Below are positions 44,696 through 55,400 of a stretch of DNA of 64,000 nucleotides, one piece after another (positions within the stretch are counted from its first letter, which is position 1; each line of letters starts with the position of its first letter). Origin of the DNA: Forficula auricularia (taxonomy: Eukaryota > Arthropoda > Insecta > Dermaptera > Forficulidae); NCBI GenBank assembly GCA_024734495.1, contig JALMQS010000061.1:10708616-10772615 (forward strand). Reading direction: 5' to 3'. The notes beneath the pieces were generated by a model. The model had not been told where the DNA came from. It saw nothing but the letters and a program-made list of their open reading frames with translations, and did no database searches. The translations under genes and the position numbers were made by a program.

Positions 44696-45092
44696 ATTGA
44701 AAAGTTTTTGTTTTGGCGAGAAGTAGCAGAGTTGTTGATTCACAAAGAGAAACAAAGAGGATGTCCTCTACTTGATGCAAATAAACATACACACATATAT
44801 ATCGAAATTATATATCTGTATATATATTATTTATTTGTTTGAGACTATAGTTTCGAAGACTTGGTCTTCATCATCAGTCTTTTTTAATTATAAATATTAT
44901 TTTTCATGGGGCCAATATCCATACGGTATTGACACCATGAAGAAAGACCAAGACTTCGAAACTATAGTCTCAAACAAATAAATTTATATAAAATAAATTA
45001 TATATATTATATATATATATATATAATTTCGATAATTATGTGTGTATGTTTATTTGCATCAAGCAGAGGACAACCTCTTTGTTTCTCTTTTT
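44696..45092. mobile_element. Short fold-back Penelope derivative with 12-bp target duplication
   Basis: Same ends as 22526-22874. Flanks aaaatattatta at 44684-44695 and 45093-45104 are identical. A perfect hammerhead core lies on the minus strand of the left half, and a degenerate copy is mirrored at about 44937-44976. Non-coding. Confidence 0.87.
44841..44882 (-). ncRNA. Hammerhead ribozyme core, family A (perfect)
   Basis: Minus strand: CTGATGA, stem II GAAGAC-caa-GTCTTC (6 bp, perfect), GAAAC, TATA, GTC-TC. Identical in core and stem II to the one ending the Penelope-like element at 54720-54762. Confidence 0.75.
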
Positions 45093-45104
45093 AAAATATT
45101 ATTA

Positions 45105-46271
45105 AACCTCAAAGCTAAGTAAACAAAGAAACATTAAATATAACAGATAGGAAGTAAATATTCCCTAAAAAGAACAAAATAAGCAAGGTTTAAAAAAAAT
45201 AAAACGATTATAATTTCAAAACTCAGAAAAAATAGAATCTTAAATTTAGTAGGGATATTAGGTCTTTTTTAAAAGTGAGAGGGAATATTCCCTTCGGGTC
45301 TGAAACGTGTGGGGTGAAGGCGGATAAAAATCGAAATGATATAACTTCAAGCAAAAAATCAATAAATCGTATATTTAGTTGGGAATTAGACTCTTATTTT
45401 AAAGGATATGCTAATAAACTCATAAATGATATATAGGTATAAATATATAATTATTCAATTTTATGATGTGCTTATAATTGGGTACAATTTTAATATGCTT
45501 GGCGTTGGGGCGATCTCGGTCAGGGTCGAGGCCATCACACTCTCGTGGAAGGGAGTGTGGTGGCATAAAGCAGTGGAGTCCCTCATCGCCCTGAGTATAT
45601 CCCAAAAAACAACAAACAATTTGACATATAGGCGATGAGGGGATCTCTCCTTAATTTTTACACTTTCAGCAGAAGAACATATAGAGCGGGTAGCGTATGA
45701 TTATTTTTTGTAAATAGAAAAAAACAAAAAAAAGAAATGTGAAATGTGAGTCCGGATTAATCCTGGTTCTCTCAGCCACCCGCTCTGAATCTGAATTAAT
45801 TTGTTCTGAAGCTGAAAGTGTGAAAGATTTGTAAATAAATTTGTGTAATGGTCTTTTGTCTTGTAAGAGGCGGCCGCTCCTCCGAGGCCCAATAAACAAA
45901 ATAAAAAATAGTTCTTATGACGCAATGATTGAATATTTATTAAATTAAATGTTTCAACTGAAACCTCTTAGTAAGGTTTTTGATAAGATATTCCAATCAT
46001 CCTAATCCTGGAGTCAAAACGTATAATTTAATAGGAATATATATATATATAATAAAAATATCTAATTTATATTTTCAGTCATAAATCTTTAATTGAAATT
46101 GAATACATATATTTAGAATAAATATAAAGTAGGTATAAAATTAAATAATTTGGTTTATTAATTTAAACATAAAAGCGCCTTTAGGTTAGTGACTATAGCG
46201 ATTGACTACCCTTTGTGTTCCAGTACCGGCAAGCAAATATTCAATGCTGACAAAAATTAACGACACCTCAT
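45105..46271. other. Intergenic, no gene seen
   Basis: 45495-45645 is less AT-rich (gatctcggtcagggtcgagg, gagtgtggtggc, with inner inverted words cactctcgtgg / ccacactcc) but codes for nothing I recognise. Confidence 0.35.
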
Positions 46272-46274
46272 TAA

Positions 46275-46480
46275 GGGCCAGTTGTATGTCGGTTGGTAAA
46301 TTCTTTGTAAAAGTTGACAAAGGGTAAAACCTTAGAATTCACCTTGTGCTCGACCGGATGGCCAATCAGATCACACGCACTTTCATCTGATTGGCCATTC
46401 CGCCGGGCACAAGGTGAATTCTAAGGTTTTACCTTTGTCAACTTTTACAAAGACTTTACCAGCAGACATACAACTGGCCC
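46275..46480. mobile_element. PIF/Harbinger-type hairpin MITE
   Basis: gggccagttgtatgtc (46275) and gacatacaactggccc (ending 46480) are perfect inverted ends, each flanked by taa (46272-46274, 46481-46483), a 3-bp TWA-type duplication. The arms continue inward almost to the centre near 46378 (aaggtgaattctaaggtttt). Confidence 0.8.
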
Positions 46481-46483
46481 TAA

Positions 46484-47828
46484 GTACATTCGAAGGAAAC
46501 AGGAAACCACCTCAGTGAATACTTAGGGTTTAAAATTCAGAAAATGATTTTTTTTCGATGAATGCACGGATTCTGGAAGTTAGAGTGATAGAAAACTTCA
46601 TGTTAAATTGATTTTTCATTGTTCCTAGAGCAGTTACAAAATAAAGCAAAGAAAGGAAAGAAAAAGAAATACCAATGTTTGTTTTAATTTGAGATTTAAA
46701 GTAAAAATTGACAAACACACGGATTTAAATGATGTTCAGCAAGAAGTTGTTTTGCTAAGTGGCTGCAGCTGTTTCGACGAACGGGTTCGTCCTCGAACAC
46801 AATATTAACTAGAGCTTGTAAACTAAAAGCGCTTTCAAGAAATTTGAGGGGAAGATATACCGAACGCCAAATAATAATTAGCAAGTGGCCTTATAGAGGG
46901 CATCTAACATCAGGAAGAGATCTTTTATGTGTATTTGAGGGAGGTCCCTGGTGTATTGATATATGTATTAGAAAGATATAATTAAAAGTAATTATAATTA
47001 GTGAAAACAAGTTAGTAAAATCGAAATAACATTAAAATATTCAATTCTCAATTTTTTTAATATATATAATTAATATAAAATTATTAGTAATAATATGTAA
47101 TTTAGGCACAAAAAATTTTAAATTTATACCTACTTAAAATTGTTCTGAATAAAATAAAAATAGAGACCTTTATAAATAACTTGTGAAGGGAAATTTAAAT
47201 TTGTAAATAACAAATCAGATATTTTTATTAAATGTTTTTGTTTTTAGAAATTTTAAAAATAAAATCGAAAAAATATTTTTTTTGACTGTAGGTAGGTATG
47301 TAGGTAGTTATTTAATAGAGCCTGATGAAATCCAAATAAAGATCAAATGCACATAGATTAAATAAGCATTTTATTTATTTGTCCCTTTAACCTATGAGAA
47401 CCTGGAGCCACCGAGACGATGCTCGGCAACTTTTTGCTTCAGATAAAAGTTATAGGTATATTAATATTATTTTTAATTTAAAATTCTGATAAAAACCACC
47501 TCGTCAGTGCACCCCACCCCCATACCACCCCGCTACGCCACCTGGACCCCCGCCCGTACAATCCCGCACACCTCACCCCCGCTATGCCCCCTGGACCCCC
47601 ACCCCCCAGTTTTTGCATTTCTAATTTTCTAGTGGCCCACAGATTATGTATATATAGGGATATAAATAAATTCCGTATATTCATTTTTTTGATTAAATAA
47701 CAATTTATCGAGTTTTATAATAATCAAATAAATTGGCAAATTCCAATATATATAATATTTGTTATTAACTTTTTGTGGGATTTAAAACTCGAATTTATAA
47801 TCAATTAAATTGTTTAATTTTAATATAC
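46484..47828. other. Intergenic with a reversed Helitron-like fragment
   Basis: 47400-47660 reversed carries the G-rich block (cgctacgccacctggacccc) and the ctagaaatgcaaaaact words of the 37756-38515 element, plus a decayed gag-catcg-ctc 3' hairpin near 47418. The rest is AT-rich. Confidence 0.5.
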
Positions 47829-47841
47829 ATTAATATTTGCT

Positions 47842-49406
47842 TCGATGGTTCGATGATGAATGCAAGAACATTATAGAGATGAAAAATAAAGCCAGAATGA
47901 CAATGCTACAAAATCCGAGTGAAGAGTCCATAGCCAACTTAATAATCTTAGAAATATTGCCAGAAAAAAGCTAAGAAAAAAGAAGAGAGATTTTCAGATG
48001 AGGAAGTTTATGGAGATTGGAGAAAGTCATAGAGAAAACAACATCAGAAAATTCTATAAAGAAGTGAAAACTATTAAAGGTGGCTATAAACCAAGAAGCC
48101 TAAACATGTTAAAAAGAAAGGACGGAACTCTAATTTCTCATAAACAGGAGATCTTGAACACCTGGAAGGATTACTTCGACATACTTCTAAACAAAAACAC
48201 AATCGACGAAGAGGAAATTGACCTTCGGTTATAATCGCAGATGAAGTGGAAGTGGAACACCCCACACTGGAAGAAACAATGATGGCAGTGAAGTGCCAAA
48301 AAAATAATAAATCCCCAGGGTACGATTCAATAACAGCGGAGATGTTAAAATACGGAGGCGACTCACTTCACATGGCAATTCACACCCTTATAAGACAAGT
48401 ATGGCAAAGAGAAGAAATACCGGAAGAATGGAAGAAGAGCACTATAGTATAAGGTAGATGGGCAACTTCAGTGAACCGTTTGAGGTTACAAACGGTTTAA
48501 AACAGGGTGATGCTCTCTCGCCGGTGCTCTTCAATTTGGCGCTTGAGTGGGTGATGAGGAAGATTCATGAGACTCCAAAGATATTTACTCCTCGGGGAAC
48601 CAAATTGACCTTGGCCTATGCCGATGATATTGACATCATAAGTGATAATTTAGAAGAGGCAATGAAGACTTATAGGAGACTGGAAGAAAGAGCCAAAAAA
48701 ATCGGCCTTACTATTAACGGGGCAAAGACTAAATATATGCATGTAAAGAGATACTCTACATTAAGAACTCCATCTAACTTGAGCATAGGAAACGCCAAGG
48801 TGCAAAAGATCCACGAATTTAAATATCTCGGTACACTTATCACTGATGATAATGTAACGAGATGTGAAATACAGGAGAGAATCCAGAACAGCTGGAAATG
48901 CATATATGGCTTAAAACAACTTCTTAGGTCCAAAGCCCTCCGCCGAGCTGAAAAAATTACGATATATAAGACCATCATCCAGCCAATAACAATGTATGGG
49001 TCTGAAACCTGAAAAGATTTGAACGCAAAGTCCTTAGACTAATATATGGTCCAGTCAGGGATCAAGAAAGGGGCGAGTATAGAATAAGGACAAATAGGGA
49101 ACTTCAAGGACTCTACCAACAACCTGATATTGTTCAGCTAATTAAAGCCAACCGGCTTAGATGGGCTGGACATATGCTACGCGCCGATAAAGAATAGGGA
49201 GAGTATGGGAGGCAACACCATGTGCAAAAAGACCCTTAGGACGGCCGCGTATGAGGTGGAGGGACAACATCCAAAAAGACCTCAGGGTTCTTGGAGTCGA
49301 TGACTCGGAAACCAGCGCCCAAGACCGTGGAAGATGGAGACAAATCGTCCATGAGGCCAAGATCCACAACGGATTGTAGCGCCGAGGAGTAAGTGAGTAA
49401 GTAAGT
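47842..49406 (+). mobile_element. 5'-truncated, internally deleted LINE with 13-bp target duplication
   Basis: Flanks attaatatttgct at 47829-47841 and 49407-49419 are identical. Coding pieces: 47845-48235 (region after the endonuclease, ENNIRKFYKEVKTIKGGYKP); 48243-48452 (KNNKSPGYDSITAEMLKYGG, RT motif 1); then a jump to 48458-49012 (GLKQGDALSPVLFNLALEWV and LAYADDIDI, the RT active site). A frameshifted tail reads RLRWAGHMLRADK, and the element ends in a gtaagtgagtaagtaagta tail. About 110 residues of RT between PEEWKKS and GNFSEPF are missing. Dead copy of a LINE common in arthropods. Confidence 0.88.
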
Positions 49407-49419
49407 ATTAATATTTGCT

Positions 49420-50052
49420 ATAATATATTCGTGGGTTTTAAAATTAAAAAATCAATTAATAAATAAAAGATAATTGAACGAAATGTAAACAAACTTTTTT
49501 ATTGACATTTTCATCTATATAAATAATTACTTTAATTAATAAAAAGTCAATTAAGATGAATTTTTGATGAGGTCCAGATCTAGCCAGATCGCTTTCTCAT
49601 CCTTAAAACTTGTTAATAGTTTTTTCATTAAAATCGGTAGAGCCGTTTTCAAAATAGAAAAAAATACAAACAAATATATATATACAATTTTTGCTCGTTT
49701 AATAAGTGTAGATTTAAAAACAATTCCTTTAAAGAAAATAATAAGGTCTATTGTGTTATTTTAAATTAGTGGTAAAATATTAAATAATTATTTGGATCTA
49801 AAAATTAAATGAATTAGAGAATAAATAAAAGTAATGTGAAATAAAATTATATTAAACATCTAATCATCTTCCTAATTTTAGAATATTAATAGTGAAAGAT
49901 TTATTAATAAAAATAGCATACCTCATTTAAGAAAAAAAGATGATAGGATATCATATATATTGCCCCAAATATCTTCATTAATTTATATATACCTTGTGAA
50001 TGATTAAGTTAAATAAAAAAGTAACATTTTAAAAATAAACAAATATAATAAA
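49420..50052. other. Intergenic; partial Helitron-like words
   Basis: 49570-49700 has aaatcggtagagccgttttcaaaatag...tatatatataca, the reversed start of Helitron-like repeats. No gene. Confidence 0.4.
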
Positions 50053-50450
50053 TATTTATTATATAAAATTGAAATGTCTATCTAAGATTGAAATTAGAAT
50101 TTGTTTTTACTTGAATGACAATCAGCTGTTGAATGTCAAACAATTTTGACATTTACAAAAATAAATTAAAATTGAAAAAAATAATAATAAATAAAAAATA
50201 ATAATAATCAAAATTAAAATCAAATCCTTAAATTGTAAGTTACAGCTTCACAGATTATTTTTTTATTAATTATGTTATTTATTTTTACTCGACCCTCAGC
50301 CATAGTTATATTTAGATTTCAAATATTGGTTTATTTTTTAGTGAGCTCCGAGTTCAATTTAAAATTTCTGTCAAAACCCAACTTTTTTTCTTTAAATTCT
50401 CTGGATATTTAATTTTCGTTACCCAATTTTATATGAAATGTATTTAAAAT
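50053..50450 (+). repeat. Upstream copy of the FASTKD-like gene's 5' region
   Basis: Almost identical to 50801-51203, including tgaatgacaatcagctgttg and tttagtgagctccgagttc. Both end in atgaaatgtatttaaaat, so this copy carries the start codon (50438-50440) and the first codons of the downstream gene. It then runs into the G-rich block instead of the gene. Confidence 0.92.
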
Positions 50451-50800
50451 ATGGGGTGTGGGTGGTAGAATGGGGGTGGGGAGGGAAGCGGAATAGGGAT
50501 TCAGGGTGGGGGTGCAGAGGGGGTTGGAGGGCACGGGGTGGTGGTGCAGGGTTGGTGGGGTGGGGGGTTTGGGTGAGGATCTAGAAGTGTAGGTGGGGTG
50601 GTGCTACGGGGGTGGGGGTGCGGGGTGAAGTGTTGGGATGGTGGTGTGGGGGCGGAGGTTGGGCACGGGTGCATGGTGCGGGGGTGGGGGATGCTGGGTG
50701 GGTAGGAGTGGGGTGTGAGGGTGGGGTTCGTGGGTTGGGGGTCCAGGGGGCGAGTTCCCTGGCTAGCAAAAGGGACGCCGAAGGCGGGCCTTGCAGCTAG
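50451..50800 (+). mobile_element. G-rich Helitron-like fragment ending in CTAG
   Basis: Highly G-rich (gggtgggg words) in an AT-rich genome; the same block type lies at 38362-38512 and 47500-47610. It ends gacgccgaaggcgggccttgcagctag followed by t, like Helitron 3' ends (small hairpin then CTAG, insertion before T). It separates the two copies of the duplicated 5' region. Confidence 0.6.
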
Positions 50801-51190
50801 TTTATTATGTAAAATTGAAATGTATCATTTATCTAAGATTGAAATTAGAATTTGTTTTTAATTGAATGACAATCAGCTGTTGAATGTCAAACAATTTTGA
50901 CATTTACAAAAATAAATTAAAATTGTAAAAAAAAATAATAATAAATAAAAAATAATAATCAAAATTAAAACCAAGGCCTTAAATTGTAAGTTACAGCTTC
51001 ACAGATAATTTTTTATTAATTATGTTATATATTTTTACTCGACCCTCAGCCATAGTTATATTTAGATTTCAAATGTTGCTTTCTTTATTTTTTAGTGAGC
51101 TCCGAGTTCAATTTAAACTTTCTGTCAAAAACTAACTTTTTTCTTTAATTTCTCTGGATATTTAATTTTCGTTACCCAATTTTATATGAA
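50801..51190 (+). promoter_or_regulatory. Probable promoter and 5' UTR of the FASTKD-like gene
   Basis: Second copy of the duplicated 400-bp block, directly upstream of the gene. It includes cagctgttgaatgtcaaacaattttgaca and tttttagtgagctccgagttc. No TATA box can be asserted. Conservation of both copies shows the duplication is young. Confidence 0.5.
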
Positions 51191-52460
51191 ATGTATTTAA
51201 AATTACTGAAATCTAGAATCCAAAATATCAGTAATTTAATTTTTAATAAATATGCTAATGCCAAGTTTTTTTCTCAAAATTCTAATTCTTCATCCGGACT
51301 TGTTTTTGCACCATTTAAACTTCAAACTAAATTGTTAAATTTTTTCCAATCCAAGGCTTCTTATGAAAATAATACTCTACAAATAAATAATCAACAAAAG
51401 AAGAAAAGTGACAAAGTTAATTCACAAATTTGTGGTCAAATTATAGAGAGGAACAATTTTAACGAATTAAATAATAAAGAATTGACATTCTTCTTTAACG
51501 AATTATATTTCGATTCACCAAAATTGAAAAATATTTCAAAAACACTTCAAATTCTGGATAGAGAATGTTTTAATAGATTTAATCAATTATCATTAGAAGA
51601 AATTTTAAAAATACTTGATGCCTTCTTACTTTTAGATTCCAGAAATTTCACGAATCTAAACTTTTATAAGAAATACTTGGATTTTATAAAGAATTGCAAA
51701 TATAATAATATTTGTAAACGAAATTTAATTAAATGTGTGTTTTATTTAGGATTATCGAAAAATCTTAAAATAGGACAGGATATCTTTGCAAATCCAAATT
51801 TTTTTAATTTTGTTGATTTAATGCCGGAAGAAATGTGTGTGTTTTTGGATGCTTCATTTAAACTAAATTATATATTACCTGAAGAGGTCTTGAACAATAT
51901 AGTTGAAGAATTTTCAAAAAATTCATTATTCTTTTTTGAAGAGCCATCTTATTTAGTTGTTTTGGCTAAAGTTTTTAGACGTAATAACAAATATAAAAAT
52001 TATAGTTTTTTAAAAGACTTATCTAATTATATTTTAAAATATGATACTCTAGTAAAAAAATTTACTTTCACTGCAAATGCTCATATTTTAGCACTTTTTG
52101 CTCAAAATTATTTTTATGAAAAAAAAAGTTTTAATCTTTTAATTGATGTTAGTAATCAAGCTTTAAAAATGGATTCAAATAAGGATTTAAATGCTCATTT
52201 TTCAAATCGAATTCGTGCAAAAGATATTTGTCGAATGTTGTGGTCAATTTCTCATTTCGGAATTTGTCATGAAGAAGCCTCAGAATTTATTGATCGACTA
52301 TTATTAGAAACACATAAACGATTTAAAATAAATGAGTTTCAATCTCATGAAATGCTTGGATCTTTACTTTCATTAGTCATGTTGTGTGACCCCATTAATA
52401 AACCACTTGAAACTCTGCTGGATGAAGCATTTACGGAGAATCTAATCGATGCTGTTCTGG
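51191..52460 (+). CDS. FASTKD-like exon 1
   Basis: Starts at ATG 51191, the first in-frame ATG after the 5' region; an identical ATG lies in the upstream duplicate at 50438. Ends CTGG|GTGACT, phase 1. If not spliced, the frame would stop at 52471 after GDY. Confidence 0.85.
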
Positions 52461-55400
52461 GTGACTATTAATTTTATTTTAATTGAAAAGTTTTTGTTTT
52501 GCCGAGAGTAGCAGAGTTGTTGATTCACAAAGAGAAACAAAGAGGTTGTCCTCTGCTTGATGATGAAATCCACACCTGGTTGACAGAAATCCTTCATGCA
52601 TGCCAATTTGATATTAAAGATTGTGAAATAAGAGATAGGGTTGAATTTTTAATGGTTAAAAAACAAGCCAAATTAGACAATAAAATTAAGAATCTTAAAA
52701 CAAATAAAAAAATTAAAAAACCAGAAAAACATATAGAAGCAAAAACAAGTAAATTCAATGATAGAGTAAAAAACTTCTCTAAAGAAAAATTCGATAAAAT
52801 AGAAATAGAATTATTGGAAAAAGGTTTGAAACACTCAGTGGAAACCCCAATTAATAGAAACATTATTGAAGACATCGTAGTAAGCGACAAAGGAAATTCA
52901 GTTGTAATTTTAGATCAAAAAACATACATAGAAAAAACCGAAGAATTCATAAAAGCACAAAAATTCGTAGAAATTAAAAACCCGGTCAATAAATTCAGTA
53001 AAATCGTTAAAGAAAAAATCAAAAGTTCAGAATTACTTTCAAAAAAAGAAAAATACATTCTAACAGAAAGAAATCCACAATGCCCAAGGTTATATGGACT
53101 TCCCAAAATACACAAGTCAGAGGAATTAGAAAAAATTCCCATTAGACCCGTCGTTTCTTATATAAACTCATCAATAACAAAACTTGCAAAAAAACTAAAC
53201 AACATTTTTCGAGAAAGAACAAAATTTAAGGCAGAACATTCTATTCAAAACTCAATCGAACTTATAGACAAAATTAAAGATATTAAAATTCCTAATAATG
53301 CGAAGCTTCTATCCTTAGATATCACGAGTCTTTTCACTAATATACCGCCAAACGAAACAAAACAATTAGTAGACAAAATTATTTTCAGGTCAGTGGGCCT
53401 AAACAACCTGGAAAAAATGGATCTAAGCAGTTTGGTCCACACATGTATCAACCACAATTTCTTTCAATTTGGGAACAAATTTTATGAACAAAGGGAGGGA
53501 TTATCAATAGGATCTCCATTGTCTCCGTTATTAGCAGAAATATTCTTAAATGATTTTGAAAATAAATCTTGACAATGAAAAATATTCAAAAAACATTATA
53601 TACTATTATCGATACGTAGATGATATAATTTTACTATTGGGAGGAACAAATAGACAATTAGACACATTTATAGAATATATAAATAATCTTCATGAGAAAA
53701 TTAAATTCACAGTAGAGAAAATACTAAATTTTTTAGATTTAAAAATAAATATCTCCGGAAATAAGCACACCTTTGAAATTTATAGAAAACCCACAGCTAC
53801 TGACATGGTAATACATAAAAATTCTTGTAGACCAATGTCACATAAACACGCAGCCTTCCATTCAATGATACATAGACTAATAAATATACCTCTATCAGAA
53901 AAAGCATATTCACAAGAATTAGAGACAATTAAAGAAATCGCGGTAAATAATGGGTACGAAGCAAGCCTTATAGACCAAATGTTAAATAAAAAAATTGAAA
54001 AATTAACCCTGGAATCAGTATATTCACAAAAGAATGAAAAAGAAAATCCTAGAATAGTTCTCCCATATTATGGACAAATTTCGGAAAAATTAAAACAAAA
54101 AATGAAAAAATTAGGGTTCAAAACAGTATTCAAAACTCCAATTACTATAGGAAAAGATTTAGGCTCAAATAAAAAAGACAAATTACCAAATATAGAAAAA
54201 GAAGGGGTTTATAGTTTGAAATGCAAAGATTGCGAAGCAATATATGTAGGAAAGACCGAGAGAAATCTGAAATTCGATTAAATGAACACATAAGAGACTT
54301 TAAAAATAAAAAGTGCGAAAATTCTTTTGCAGAACATTTAAATTCAAACAATCACTCCTTCCCAGAAGGTTTTAGATTGATAAAAGGAGAAAAGAACCCA
54401 AAATTAATTAGCGCAATCGAATCTTTAGAAATTTTGAAATCATTCAATAGAAATTCAAAACTCTGTTTGAACAATCAGATTGAGTTGTCGAATAGTAATG
54501 TGCTTAAGATGTTTGCTAACAAAAGATAAAAGGAAAAAAACCCTTTTTTTGTCAGCCTTTCTAAGGAGAAAGGAGAAAGGGAAACATATTGTTATATTTG
54601 AATGTAAGCCCAGATAGAATGTCTTTATTAGTTCCTAGCCCTCCAGCAGTGACGAAAGAACACCAAGTTTTCAATATCCATATGATATTGACTCCATGAA
54701 AAACATTCATAATTGAAGAAAGACTGATGATGAAGACCAAGTCTTCGAAACTATAGTCTCAAACAAATAAATAATATATATCATCTCGATATATATGTGT
54801 GTATGTTTATTTGCATCAAGCAGAGGACAACCTCTTTGTTTCTCTTTATTAATTTTATTAACTTAAAATTTAAAACTAACATTACATTATACTAAGTGGA
54901 TATTGATGAGGTAGTCCAAAAAAAAGAAGATAATTTAAACTATCTTTTTATTCATAAACTGACGTTTCGGAGGCTTTTCCCTCCTTCGTCAGGGTTTTGA
55001 AAAGTCAGTGAAGGAAATCCAATGCGACATTCCCCTCTGTCTCCTCTTTGAGTGGCAGTAACAATAATATATTGTATTTCATTCTCAGCAGAATTATACA
55101 TCATTACTACATTATAATTCTGCTGAGAATGAAATACAATATACACTCACGAGCAAAGAAATGGAATCAGACCGTAGTATTAAGGTTGTCATCGATGGAA
55201 TATCATCTTTCCCCTTCCACACCAACGCTGGAGTTCCTCAGGGATCGGTTATCTCCCCCACGCTTTTTCTTATCTATATCAACGACCTTCTAAACTTGCC
55301 CTCCAATCCGGTACATTGCTACGCAGATGACAGCACCCTACATAACGCCCCTGCATCGCATAAAAACCGTGCAGACATTGCTTCCTCAATTAATTTAGAC

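Larger units (their letters stand above)
52479..54847 (+). mobile_element. Penelope-like element, nearly complete, 12-bp target duplication
   Basis: Flanks attaattttatt at 52467-52478 and 54848-54859 are identical. The left end (attgaaaagtttttgttttgccgagagtag, gaggttgtcctctgcttgatg) and the right end (catcaagcagaggacaacctc) are partly inverted. A hammerhead core precedes the right end. The single gene (52571-54529) is interrupted by only two frameshifts, which suggests a recent arrival. It is inserted in intron 1 of the FASTKD-like gene, 6 bases past the donor GT. Confidence 0.9.

Noticed and set aside
45495..45645. Possible structured RNA or small gene
   Set aside because: GC-richer and with short inverted words, but no family resemblance and no coding signal.
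50581..50800. Proline/glycine-rich open frames on both strands
   Set aside because: Same G-rich block, open by composition only.
51191..52471. A complete 426-codon single-exon gene ending at 52471
   Set aside because: A donor at 52461, in-phase downstream exons and a RAP domain at 59536 show that the stop is intronic.
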